Source: Candidatus Methanophagales archaeon (GTDB lineage Archaea; Halobacteriota; Syntropharchaeia; Alkanophagales; Methanospirareceae). From it: 64,000 nt of DNA. The translations under genes and the position numbers were made by a program. Positions 27,592 to 35,840 of the stretch are shown one piece after another. A model generated the notes under the pieces. That model worked only from the letters and a program-made list of their open reading frames with translations. It did not search any database and had not been told where the DNA came from. Where the stretch lies: contig JANPRD010000010.1 in assembly GCA_024699715.1 (NCBI GenBank), forward strand, positions 1-64,000, in the 5' to 3' direction. Numbering within the stretch: position 1 is the stretch's first letter; the number at the start of each line of letters is the position of its first letter.

Positions 27592-28274
27592 TTCTTTTTC
27601 TTTAGTCTTTTCTTCAGTTCTTCAAACATTTCTGAAAATCTCTTCGCCCCATATTTCTTAAACCTCTCATGGAATTCATCTGGAACATAAACTTTTATGT
27701 TCAGCTTTGTCATCGTCTTTACAGCATACTCCGAAGGTTCAAACAATGAAACAAACCAGATATTATCTGGTATTTTCACAATTTTCCTTAATATATAAGC
27801 TTCTCCAACAACTTCTCTCCATCTCTCCCTAACTTCTCTTTTAACGGAGATAATGATTGCATTTTTAGGGTCTTTTTTAAGTGTTTCAACATTTGGAATG
27901 ACGAAATCTAACTGCTCCTCATTTATTTTCTTGTTCCTTTCATATTTAATACCAAAACAATCCAAGAGGGTTTGTAGGATTAATTCAATAGTGTGTCCTG
28001 CCCTGCTCACTCTTGACTGGCTTAGAGATTTTTCCAGCTCCTCAATCGGAACTTTATCTTTCCATTTCTCACGAACTCGCTCCTCATACTTTCTGTAAAT
28101 CTCATAACATTTCCTCTCAAGCTTTCTCGCTGTAAGTGATGGTCTTTCTATATCTATCTCAACTTCCTTGATTGCTTCTTTGAGTATCTCCCTCGTAGAA
28201 GGAATTTCCTTAAGTGGAGATTTATCAGCCATTATTGCTTTTCTTTGCTTCCTTTTCCTTGCTTCTGTTTCCAT
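27588..28274 (-). CDS. Type II restriction endonuclease of system 2, EcoRII C-terminal-like
   Basis: About 228 residues. SRAGHTIELILQTLLDCFGI, then QLDFVIPN and IIISVKREVRERWREV, follow the pattern of the EcoRII C-terminal nuclease family, where arginine, glutamate, aspartate and lysine build the PD-(D/E)XK-type site. The ATG at 28274 has a strong AAGGAGGA Shine-Dalgarno. The open frame extends to 28400 but overlaps the antiporter gene there. It is convergent with and paired to the methyltransferase, and equally AT-rich. It lacks the EcoRII regulatory N-terminal domain. Confidence 0.78.
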   Translation of the reverse strand: METEARKRKQRKAIMADKSPLKEIPSTREILKEAIKEVEIDIERPSLTARKLERKCYEIYRKYEERVREKWKDKVPIEELEKSLSQSRVSRAGHTIELILQTLLDCFGIKYERNKKINEEQLDFVIPNVETLKKDPKNAIIISVKREVRERWREVVGEAYILRKIVKIPDNIWFVSLFEPSEYAVKTMTKLNIKVYVPDEFHERFKKYGAKRFSEMFEELKKRLKKKN

Positions 28275-28341
28275 TCCTCCTTCACACTCCCAACTCTCAC
28301 TGCCACACACGCCTGACAAATAGCTGTGCTGCGTAAAGGGG

Positions 28342-29304
28342 TCAAAAAATGTGAGCGTAGAGGTAGAAAGCGTAGAGAGCGAGCAGAGCGACACCCTCAA
28401 ATCTTGAGAGTTTCTTTCCCGTGTGCATGAAAATTAGGAGAAGCGAAGAGAAGAAGGCGAAGAAAGGAATGTCAAATAGCGCAACTTCATCGCTCACTGA
28501 AATCGTTGCGAAAACGGACGAAAATCCAACAATAAAAAGGACATCTGCGATATTTGAACCGATAATTACGCCGAGTGCGAGTTCAGGATGCTTTTTGTAA
28601 GCGGAAATTGCGGCAGTTGCGATCTCAGGAATTGAAGTTCCGACCGCAACAACACTCGCACTCATCAATAATTTTGAGATTCCGAACGCAGATGCGAGAG
28701 AAACAACCGACCAAATCAGCATTTTACCGCTGAATAAAATGCCAATAAGCCCGAGAGACATCCAAAAAATGATGCTGAGAAGGGATTTTTCTGACACAAG
28801 GGCATCTTTGCTTGCTTGCTGCGATGCGGATGTTGAGACAATACCGACTGAAGCATGCCTCTTTCGGTAAGCGGAGAAGAGATAAATGGCGTAGAAGAAG
28901 AGCAGAAGTAATCCCTCAAGCCTCAAAATTTTGAGGTCTTTGGCGAGGAAGAATGCGAGAATTGCGGAGAAAATCATGAAATATCCGTTCAAAAAATATT
29001 CTTTTGATGTGCGAATCTCACTGAAAAGCAGAGCGATGCCGAAACCAAGACCGATATTAGCGACAACTGTCCCGAAGATATTGCCTAAACAGATGTCTGA
29101 TTCGTGCTGAAGTGCCGCTAAGAAAGAGACGCCGAACTCTGGAGCGCTTGTTGCGATGCTTGAAACGATTAAACCGACAAAGAGCTCTGTGAGCCTGAGT
29201 TTTCGTGAGAACGCTGCACTCGCATCCGTGAAAATGGAGCCAGATTTCACCATTAAAATCAATCCTGCGAGCAGGACAAATGCCGAAATAACACCGATTG
29301 CCAT
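28342..29304 (-). CDS. Calcium/sodium antiporter family membrane protein (CaCA)
   Basis: A 320-residue membrane protein with about ten hydrophobic segments and the two inverted alpha-repeats of the CaCA family: GLIVSSIATSAPEFGVSFLAAL with GNIFGTVVANIG, and ASVVAVGTSIPEIATAAISA with GVIIGSNIADVLF. The acidic residues of each repeat (APE, IPE) are the cation ligands. It is expected to exchange Ca2+ (or another cation) for Na+ or H+ across the cytoplasmic membrane. Length is normal. It lies between the restriction genes and pyrI on the minus strand. Confidence 0.9.
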   Translation of the reverse strand: MAIGVISAFVLLAGLILMVKSGSIFTDASAAFSRKLRLTELFVGLIVSSIATSAPEFGVSFLAALQHESDICLGNIFGTVVANIGLGFGIALLFSEIRTSKEYFLNGYFMIFSAILAFFLAKDLKILRLEGLLLLFFYAIYLFSAYRKRHASVGIVSTSASQQASKDALVSEKSLLSIIFWMSLGLIGILFSGKMLIWSVVSLASAFGISKLLMSASVVAVGTSIPEIATAAISAYKKHPELALGVIIGSNIADVLFIVGFSSVFATISVSDEVALFDIPFFAFFSSLLLIFMHTGKKLSRFEGVALLALYAFYLYAHIF

Positions 29305-29355
29305 CGCATTCTCCCCTGCTTTCCGCTATCTTCATCATCCTTTTAGTTAAATGCA

Positions 29356-29817
29356 TCAAATAAGGTATTCAGCAGCGTTCTCCACTATTCTCTCGCAGTA
29401 AAAACATCTGAAAATTGGAGGATTCTCGCTCACAGTGATGAATTTCGGCACAACAGGCTCCTCTTTCGCATTTGAGATGCAGTTCGGGTTCGCACAACGC
29501 AGGATGCCTTCAATAACTTTGGGAAGAAAAACTTTCCTCTTCTCCACAACTTCGTAGTTTCTAATGATGTTTATCGTCGCATTCGGAGCAATTAATGCGA
29601 TTTTATCGACTTCTTCTCGCCTCAACTCCCTGTTCTCTATCTTTACTATGTCCTTTTTGCCCATTTTATTGCTGCGAACATTCATTATAACGCTCAAAAC
29701 TGCGTCTGTTCCCGCATGAATGCCGAGAATTTTGAGGACATTCAACGCTTGTCCCGCTGTGATGTGGTCAATAACGGTGCCGTTCTCTATGGGGGAGACC
29801 TTCAACTCCTTCTTCAT
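29356..29817 (-). CDS. pyrI: Aspartate carbamoyltransferase regulatory subunit
   Basis: Allosteric, zinc-binding subunit of aspartate transcarbamoylase in pyrimidine synthesis. The N-terminal domain has VSPIENGTVIDHITAGQAL and ENREL. The C-terminal zinc site is CANPNC...CFYC. At 153 residues it is full length. The catalytic pyrB gene, usually next to it, is not in the window. The structured IsrB leader begins 100 bases upstream, on the other strand. Confidence 0.95.
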   Translation of the reverse strand: MKKELKVSPIENGTVIDHITAGQALNVLKILGIHAGTDAVLSVIMNVRSNKMGKKDIVKIENRELRREEVDKIALIAPNATINIIRNYEVVEKRKVFLPKVIEGILRCANPNCISNAKEEPVVPKFITVSENPPIFRCFYCERIVENAAEYLI

Positions 29818-29916
29818 CCCTGTGAGAACGAGGGCGAAAGTTTAAGACATTTTCGGAAGAAGAAGAGAGATGTAGAAGAGGGTAAAGAGAAGGAGCAGGA
29901 AAGGGGCGTGAGGAGA

Positions 29917-30166
29917 AGTCAACGACCCAAATGGGGCTTGGGTTGGCGGGCCCAAGGGCCGAGAGGCTTCGTTGACTAGCCTAAGCCCTGATGGGCTACG
30001 CCCTGCGGGCTAAAAGGACGGTGGGGTGCTCCCCCAGCCTCACCCGCTCCGGCAGAACCGCTGAATGCCGTGGTGAGCGCAATGCTCACCTAAGCCTGCG
30101 GGGCATTGGCGAGGGGGAATATCACCCGGGCTGAGACCCGGCGGGGTAATCCCTGAGGTGATTGAT
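29917..30166 (+). ncRNA. Candidate omega-RNA of the IsrB element
   Basis: About 250 bases of dense secondary structure directly upstream of isrB. Stems seen: AGTCAACGA (29917-29925) with TCGTTGACT (29969-29977); AGCCC/GGGCT and GCCC/GGGC at 29983-30012; GGGG-TGCT-CCCC at 30023-30034; GGTGAGC-GCAAT-GCTCACC (30072-30090) enclosed by AATGCC (30064-30069) with GGCATT (30102-30107); CCGGG/CCCGG at 30126-30141 inside ATCACC (30121-30126) with GGTGAT (30157-30162). The last stem ends just before the ATG. Established: IscB/IsrB genes are preceded by such an RNA, with the guide at its 5' end. Here the guide would lie just upstream of 29917. Its transcription is inferred. Confidence 0.75.
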
Positions 30167-31292
30167 ATGGGTGAGAGGGAAAGAAGCGGAAAAGGCACTG
30201 TGAGGAGAGTTCCGGTAGTTGATGCAAGAGGCATCCCGCTGATGCCGACGACACCAGTAAGAGCTCGGCGAATGTTGAAAGAAGGAAGAGCAGTAGCGAA
30301 GAAGGAACAAGTCAGGCATTTTCTATATTCAGCTGAAGCACAATGTTGATCCAGCACAGAATCAGGAGAAGACGCAGCCGATAGCAGTGTCTGTGGATCC
30401 AGGTTCCTCTTTTGCTGGTCTCTCAGTGGTAGGAGTCAAAGACACGATTCTTAACATAATGACAGAGCCTGTGAACTGGGTGAAAGATGCTCTAAGGAAG
30501 AGGCGAGAAATGAGAAGATTGAGAAGATACCGTAAGTGCAGGTGCCGAAAGAAGCGTTTCGACAATCGTAAGAGACCAGAGGGATGGGTTCCACCATCAA
30601 CAAGGGCAAGATGGGACACATACCTAAGGATAATAGACCATCTCAGGAGAATAATACCGATTACGCATGTCGGCTTAGAGGAAGATAAAGCAGGGACAAA
30701 GAAAGGACAGAAAAAGTGGAATAACAACTTCTCACCCTTGCAGAACGGCAGAAACTACTTCATTAAAGAAGTGCAAAGGAGAGGTTTGAGCGTGACTTTG
30801 CTTCCAGCGAGAGAAGTTGCAAGGCTGAGAAAGAAGTATGGTTTGCCAAAGGCGAAAGATAAAGCCGAGAAGAGTTTCTACTCACACTGCGTAGACGCTT
30901 GGGTTATATCAGCATTCATAACAGGTGCTGCAACGCCAAACTGTCTTGACATCTGGTATGCTGTTCCTTTGAGATTCCACAGGAGGCAGTTGCATAGGTT
31001 CCAGCCATCAAAGGGTGGTATAAGGAAAAGGTATGGAGGTACAAGGTCTTTAGGCTTAAAGAGAGGGACTTTAGTCAGACACTCCATATACGGATTGTGT
31101 TACATAGGAGGATGCAACGAGAGAAAGAGAAGACTGAGCTTGCATGATATTAAGACAGGAAAGAGAATAACTCAAGATGCAAAGGAGGATGACATAAAGA
31201 TTTTGACATCAGTCAGCTTCAGGAGCTTTTACATTCCTGCAATTCCTCCGCAAGCTGAAGCTTGCGGTATCCTTGCAGGGGTGGTAGTATGA
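30167..31292 (+). CDS. isrB: IsrB-family RNA-guided nuclease, RuvC-only (frame broken)
   Basis: Ancestor-type relative of Cas9 carried by IS200/IS605-like elements. The first frame (to 30349) holds the PLMP domain: VPVVDARGIPLMPTTPVRAR. One base out of frame it continues FYIQLKHNVDPAQNQ into RuvC-I (SVDPGSSFAG), the arginine-rich bridge helix (RREMRRLRRYRKC), RuvC-II (VGLEEDKAG) and RuvC-III (HCVDAWVIS). Between RuvC-II and III stands KWNNNFSPLQNGRNYF and no HNH domain, the IsrB arrangement, which implies nicking of one strand. The break is one surplus T in the TTTT at 30319-30322. Repaired length is about 374 residues. The stop overlaps the DUF131 start. Confidence 0.85.
31248..31267 (+). 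mobile_element. Candidate right-end hairpin of the IsrB element
   Basis: CCGCAAGC-TGAA-GCTTGCGG, a perfect eight-base stem, lies inside the last codons of isrB. Hairpins of this kind mark the ends of IS200/IS605-type elements, which lack terminal inverted repeats. The element would span roughly 29.9-31.29 kb. No TnpA transposase is present, so mobility would depend on one elsewhere. Confidence 0.5.
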
Positions 31293-31594
31293 AGTGGATG
31301 GTGCTCGGTGTTGCTTTGCTTCTCGCAGGATTCATTTTCGTTGCTGCGGGGATGCTTTGCATGTTCTACCACGCTTGGAAGCAAGCATCTGCGGGCGGCG
31401 CAGGCGAAACAGGAACTCCGAGAGAGGAAGGTCGCCCTGAAGTGAGAGGCGGAGGCATCGTCATGATAGGGCCCTTCCCCATTATTTTCGGAACGGATAC
31501 CGCATCCGTTAAAATTGTAATTATTCTCGCTATTGTCCTCATTTTGCTTGCATTCCTTCTCCTTCTTTTCGGTAGCAGAATTCTAACGCTGTGA
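31289..31594 (+). CDS. DUF131 family small membrane protein
   Basis: A 101-residue membrane protein with an N-terminal hydrophobic segment (MVLGVALLLAGFIFVAAGML), a short loop with GGGIVMIGPFPIIFGTD, and a C-terminal membrane segment. The GPxPIxFGTD loop is the hallmark of DUF131 (TIGR00304), an archaeal family of unknown function. The ATG at 31289 overlaps the isrB stop and follows GGGGTGG. The insertion of the element thus ends at this gene's translation start. Confidence 0.85.
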   Translation: MKWMVLGVALLLAGFIFVAAGMLCMFYHAWKQASAGGAGETGTPREEGRPEVRGGGIVMIGPFPIIFGTDTASVKIVIILAIVLILLAFLLLLFGSRILTL

Positions 31595-31675
31595 GCGGAA
31601 GAGCGAGTGGTGGTGGAGGAGCAAGGTAGGAGCGAAGGGAGCGGTGCGGTGTGTTGTTGTGGGGTGCGTGCTTGA

Positions 31676-32653
31676 ATGTCGTTGTTAGAGAAATTCAGGG
31701 GAGCGTTGCTCGGTGTTGCGGTTGGCGATGCTCTCGGTGCGCCTGTTGAGGGTTTTGACGGCGAATCTGCGAGGCGTTTCTACGAGAAGCATGGCTGGAA
31801 AATGGTTTCAGGTAAATACACTGACGACACTGAAATGACAATCGGCGTTGCGGAGTCGCTTATCGCATGCAAGGGCTTCAACGGCGCTCACCTTGCGCAG
31901 CAGTTCCTCCGAAACTACAACGAGAGCAGGGGCTACGGCCCTGGAACGAGGGAAGTGCTGAAGATGTTGAGCGAGGGCGTCAGCTGGAAGGAGGCATCAC
32001 GCAAAATATTCGGCGGTGAAGGCTCTTACGGGAACGGTGCTGCGATGCGTATTGCGCCTGTTGGCTTGCTCTACCACGAGAATGCGGAGAAGTTGCGTGA
32101 GGTTGCATTTAAGGTGAGCGAAATCACGCATGCACACGAACTTGCGAAAGAGGGTGCTGCACTGCTCGCTTTCGCTGTCGCACTTGCGTGTCGTTACGGC
32201 TGCAATCGTTACACGGTGTCTGCGGAAGAAGAAGAGGAGGAGGCGGGAGAAACGAAGAGGGAAATGCTCCGCAGTTTGCATGCGTTTGCTCGCCACCGCA
32301 TTTACAAGGAGAAGTTGGCGAGGATTGAGGCGCTTTTGCATGCGAAGGAGGACGAAGAAGAGGCACGAAAGCGAGCAGTTTCAGAACTTGGCAACGGGGA
32401 GGCGGCGTTCAATTCCGTGCCGACTGCAATATTCTCGTTCCTACGCTCTCACGACTTCAGGGAAAGCATCGTCTTCGCAATCTCACTCGGAGGCGACACG
32501 GACACGATTGCTGCGATGACAGGAGCGGTGAGCGGTGCGTTCTACGGCGAGCGTTCAATTCCGAGAGAATGGCTTGAAAGCCTTGAGAGCGGTGTCGTTG
32601 CATACCTTACGAAACTCGCAGAAGATTTATATGAATTGAGCAAAGAGATATGA
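31676..32653 (+). CDS. ADP-ribosylglycohydrolase family protein (DraG/ARH)
   Basis: A 325-residue all-helical hydrolase that removes ADP-ribose from proteins or cleaves related O-linked ADP-ribose. Metal ligands are in GDALGAPVE, the YTDDTEMTI motif and the C-terminal GGDTDTIAAMTGA. An acidic insert (AEEEEEEAGET) and a second charged stretch precede the last motif. Its stop overlaps the ATG of the next gene, a winged-helix regulator, so the two are translationally coupled. A plausible role is reversing ADP-ribosylation of a regulator or enzyme, but the target is unknown. Confidence 0.92.
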   Translation: MSLLEKFRGALLGVAVGDALGAPVEGFDGESARRFYEKHGWKMVSGKYTDDTEMTIGVAESLIACKGFNGAHLAQQFLRNYNESRGYGPGTREVLKMLSEGVSWKEASRKIFGGEGSYGNGAAMRIAPVGLLYHENAEKLREVAFKVSEITHAHELAKEGAALLAFAVALACRYGCNRYTVSAEEEEEEAGETKREMLRSLHAFARHRIYKEKLARIEALLHAKEDEEEARKRAVSELGNGEAAFNSVPTAIFSFLRSHDFRESIVFAISLGGDTDTIAAMTGAVSGAFYGERSIPREWLESLESGVVAYLTKLAEDLYELSKEI

Positions 32654-33219
32654 GCAGAATGGATAACGCCGAGCTGTTCAGGGCGATAGGCAGCAAGACG
32701 AGGGTGAAAATGCTCAAACTGCTCCTCCGCAAAAACTACCACATCACTGGTCTCGCCCGTGAAATAGGCATTTCAGTGCCAGTCGCAGCGAAGCATGTGC
32801 GTATTTTGGAGGATGCTGGTCTCGTTTCTGCTGAAGAATACGGGAATACGAAAGTTCTTCGCCTTAACAGAGAGAGATTATACGGAGTATTGGATGCATT
32901 CAGCGAAGAGTATGATGTCAGTATACCGAAAGGGACGAATATATTGGATATTTTGAAGAGAGTTTCGGGCGTTGGCATTAAAAAAATAGGTGAAAAGGAG
33001 TTCATCGTTTCAATAAATGGCGAAGAAGGCTTCTACATATACGAAGTTGACGGGAGCGCTCCGAATAAGCCCGTGAACGAGTTCAAAATGGAGAAAGACG
33101 GCGAAGTTGCGATTAAACGGCTCGTTCCCGTGCTGAAGAAGCGAGTGCGTGTGCATGTCAAAGAGGTTGAAAGCGGTGAAGTGGTAGAGAAGGGGAAAAA
33201 GAAGGCGGAAGATGCATAA
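32650..33219 (+). CDS. ArsR-type winged-helix regulator with C-terminal ligand-like domain
   Basis: A 189-residue protein. Residues 5-75 form a winged helix-turn-helix (AIGSKTRVKMLKLLL, ITGLAREIGISVPVAAKHVRIL, wing region GNTKVLRL). Residues 115-175 form a separate beta-rich domain (EFIVSINGEEGFYIYEVDG, RLVPVLKKRVRVHVKEV). It resembles archaeal ArsR-like regulators with a C-terminal domain of unknown role. The start codon overlaps the hydrolase stop (ATGA). Likely a DNA-binding regulator linked to the ADP-ribosylation gene. Confidence 0.8.
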   Translation: MSRMDNAELFRAIGSKTRVKMLKLLLRKNYHITGLAREIGISVPVAAKHVRILEDAGLVSAEEYGNTKVLRLNRERLYGVLDAFSEEYDVSIPKGTNILDILKRVSGVGIKKIGEKEFIVSINGEEGFYIYEVDGSAPNKPVNEFKMEKDGEVAIKRLVPVLKKRVRVHVKEVESGEVVEKGKKKAEDA

Positions 33220-33316
33220 GAGAAGAGAGGCAGAGTAGGCAGAGATAGCGGACTGCAGTTGTGAAGGCATGGTTGCGGTAAAGAACATGGTTGCGGTAGA
33301 GAAAAAAGAGAAAAAG

Positions 33317-33325
33317 AATTTAAAG
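33317..33325 (+). promoter_or_regulatory. TATA-like site upstream of the citrate/homocitrate synthase-like operon
   Basis: AATTTAAAG about 25-30 bases before the ATG at 33349, implying an almost leaderless transcript, or a leader of about 25 bases if the ATG at 33373 (preceded by GAGGAAGG) is used. Just upstream, two copies of CATGGTTGCGGTA (about 33268-33300) form a direct repeat that could be a regulator site. Confidence 0.4.
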
Positions 33326-33348
33326 GTGAAGGAGAAGCGTAAAGGGCG

Positions 33349-34593
33349 ATGTCGTCTGAGGAAGGTTTGTTCATGCGGTATGAGGATTTGCCGAAGATTA
33401 AGCTTCCGGATGGCAGAGACCCGAATGAAATCTGCGTAAGCGATTCAACGATAAGAGAGGGTGCGCAGATGCCAGGCATCGTGATGCTTCCAGAGCATAA
33501 GGTCAAGATTTACGAGTTCCTGCAACGCATCGGAATTGAGAAAACAGAGACATTTCTTTTTGACGAAGGCGACAGAGCGGCAGCGAGAGAAATGCTTGAC
33601 ATGCAGAGCGTCACAGAGGTCACTGCTTGGGCTCGTGCTCGTAAAGAGGACATAGATTTGGTCTTGAAATTTGACGGCATTAAAGAGACGGGCATCCTTA
33701 TGTCGGTAAGCGATGCTCACATTCTTCAAAAAATAGGATTCAAGAGCAGAGAAGAGGCGAAGGAGAAGTATCTTGAGGCTTTAGAGTATGCGGTTGCTCA
33801 CGGTTTGAGACCGAGATGCCATTTGGAGGATATAACAAGAGCAGATATTGAGGGTTTTGTGCTTCCTTTTGTTGCGGAAATATTGGAAAGGGCGCCTGAT
33901 GCAATCATTCGCATATGCGATACGCTTAACTTCGGCATTCCATTCCTTGATGACTTCCCTTACAGCATTCCGAGAATCGTTCAAGCGATGAAGCGTTTGG
34001 GCGTCAAAGACATAGAGACGCACATACACGACGATTTCGGCTTCGGGACATCTGCGTCAATCGCAGCGCTCTGGCATGGCGCAAACTGGGTTAACACCAC
34101 TTTTCTCGGCATGGGAGAGCGTGCTGGCGTCGCAGAGATGGAGAAGGTGCTCGTTTTCCTTGAGTTGCGTGTCGCAGGCTTCCACAAATATAATTTGGAG
34201 TGCTTGACGGAGTTCGCAGAGTTCATTGAGAAGAATGTGGGCTTGCACATTCCACTAAACAAAGCAGTCGTCGGTAAGAATGTGTTTGCGCATGAGAGCG
34301 GAATACACACCGCAGGCATCCTCAAGAATCCATTCGTTTACGAGCCTTTCCCGCCTGATGTTGTCGGCGCATCTCGCAAACTCATCGTCGGTGCAACCTC
34401 AGGCAGAGAGGTCGTGAGGCACAAAATAGAGGAGATTCTTCGCAGCGAGGGCATTGAATTGAAACTGCGAAAGGACGACACGAGGGTGGAAGCCATATTT
34501 AAGGACATAAAAATGCAGTATGAGCGCGGCAGAACTTCTTGCATCACCGATGAAGAGATGCGAGAATATGTGAAAAAATATTTTGATTTTTAG
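33349..34593 (+). CDS. DRE-TIM metallolyase: homocitrate/isopropylmalate synthase family, possible Re-citrate synthase
   Basis: A 414-residue aldol-type condensing enzyme that adds acetyl-CoA to a 2-oxo acid. The metal site is shown by DSTIREGAQ, HLEDITRAD, CDTLNFG and HIHDDFGFG, and GKNVFAHESGIH is the family C-terminal barrel motif. The atypical DSTIREG and the ETFLFDEGDRAAAREML segment differ from LeuA and recall Re-citrate synthases; a homocitrate or citramalate role remains possible. It leads an operon with an Fe-S subunit (20-30 bases downstream) and a FAD-linked oxidase. No leucine genes are near. Confidence 0.72.
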   Translation: MSSEEGLFMRYEDLPKIKLPDGRDPNEICVSDSTIREGAQMPGIVMLPEHKVKIYEFLQRIGIEKTETFLFDEGDRAAAREMLDMQSVTEVTAWARARKEDIDLVLKFDGIKETGILMSVSDAHILQKIGFKSREEAKEKYLEALEYAVAHGLRPRCHLEDITRADIEGFVLPFVAEILERAPDAIIRICDTLNFGIPFLDDFPYSIPRIVQAMKRLGVKDIETHIHDDFGFGTSASIAALWHGANWVNTTFLGMGERAGVAEMEKVLVFLELRVAGFHKYNLECLTEFAEFIEKNVGLHIPLNKAVVGKNVFAHESGIHTAGILKNPFVYEPFPPDVVGASRKLIVGATSGREVVRHKIEEILRSEGIELKLRKDDTRVEAIFKDIKMQYERGRTSCITDEEMREYVKKYFDF

Positions 34594-34623
34594 CAAAGGA
34601 AAGGCACAAGAGGGGTGAAGGGC

Positions 34624-35790
34624 ATGTCGTTATCGAAGGATGAAATAAAGAGGGCGATATACCATTGTGTGAAGTGCAAATTGTGCAGCATCGCAACATT
34701 CCACCCGCAAGAAGCGTGGTCGCCTTTGTGTCCGAGTGGCACATACTTCGGATTCCAAGCGTTCTATGCGCCCGGAAGAATGGAGATTTTCAGGGAACTG
34801 CTTGAAGGTGAAATTGAAGAGCCGACGGAAGGTCTTCTGAATGCGGTTTTCGCTTGCACGCTTTGCGGTGCTTGCTACGAGAAGTGTCGTCGTGTGTCAA
34901 AGGTTGAGCTTCCGCTTGCTGAGATATTTGAGGAGATGCGTCGTGAAATTGTGCGAAGGGGTTGGATGCCAGATGCTCACAGGGGTATTGCGGAGAAGGT
35001 GAAGCGCACAAGGAATGCCTACGGCGAAGAGGAAGCGTTTGAGAGCGAGAACTTGAAGCCCACGAAGGGTGCGGATGTGCTTTATTTCATAGGATGCACC
35101 GCAAGGTTCAGAGTGCCTGAGATAGCGGATGCGATGCTATGCATTTTTGATAAATTAGGCGTTGAATATCAAGTTTTGGATGAGGAATGGTGCTGTTGTT
35201 CCGTTTTAATGCGTGCAGGATGGCATGATTCAGATATTGTGAGGGAGCATATTCGCCATAATTACGATGCTATTTGCGAAAGTGGAGCGAAAACAGTCGT
35301 TTTCACATGCCCGGGATGTCTTAAAACGCTGAAGAAGGACTATGCGGAATTCGGTGCGGATTTCAGCAAGGAAGGAATAGAACTTCTGCATGCGACGCAG
35401 TTCATTCAAAGGCTTATGCGAGAGCGAGGTTTGGATGTGAAGGAGTTGCCGTTGAAGGCGACATACCACGACCCCTGCCACTTGGGGCGAGATTTGGGCA
35501 TTTACGAGGAGCCGAGAGAGGTGTTGAGTGCTGCGGTTGAGATTTCAGAGATGCGTAGAGTGAGGGAGGAGGCGTGGTGCTGCGGCTCTGGCGGAGGCGT
35601 GAAGTCGGCATTCAACGATTTCGCCGTCTGGAGTGCGGAAGAGCGCTTGAAAGAAGCCGAAGAGACGGGAGCAGATGCGATTGTGAGCGCATGCCCCTTC
35701 TGCAAGCGGAATTTGAGAGATGCTGCGAAGCATGCGGGAAGCAAATTGCAAGTTTTGGATGTCGTTGAAATACTGAATGAGGCTTTGTGA
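34624..35790 (+). CDS. HdrD/GlcF-like iron-sulfur oxidoreductase subunit (CCG domains)
   Basis: About 388 residues. Two N-terminal ferredoxin-like cysteine sets (CVKCKLC, then CTLCGACYEKC) are followed by two CCG domains: GCTARF...EEWCCCSVL with CPGC, and YHDPCHLGR...EEAWCCGSGGG with CPFC. This is the architecture of HdrD and glycolate/lactate oxidase subunit GlcF/LldE. The first cysteine set contains an extra loop (CSIATFHPQEAWSPLCPSG). Expected to pass electrons from the adjacent FAD oxidase to a membrane or cytoplasmic acceptor. ATG at 34624; a GTG at 34615 is possible. Confidence 0.88.
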   Translation: MSLSKDEIKRAIYHCVKCKLCSIATFHPQEAWSPLCPSGTYFGFQAFYAPGRMEIFRELLEGEIEEPTEGLLNAVFACTLCGACYEKCRRVSKVELPLAEIFEEMRREIVRRGWMPDAHRGIAEKVKRTRNAYGEEEAFESENLKPTKGADVLYFIGCTARFRVPEIADAMLCIFDKLGVEYQVLDEEWCCCSVLMRAGWHDSDIVREHIRHNYDAICESGAKTVVFTCPGCLKTLKKDYAEFGADFSKEGIELLHATQFIQRLMRERGLDVKELPLKATYHDPCHLGRDLGIYEEPREVLSAAVEISEMRRVREEAWCCGSGGGVKSAFNDFAVWSAEERLKEAEETGADAIVSACPFCKRNLRDAAKHAGSKLQVLDVVEILNEAL

Positions 35791-35840
35791 GCAGGTTGTA
35801 GGAAAAGCGAATAAACAAACACACGAGGAGGGTTTTTGAA

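Noticed and set aside
30040..30357. Minus-strand ORF across the isrB leader
   Set aside because: The DNA folds into nested stems and matches the expected omega-RNA position; the translated product has no recognisable domain.
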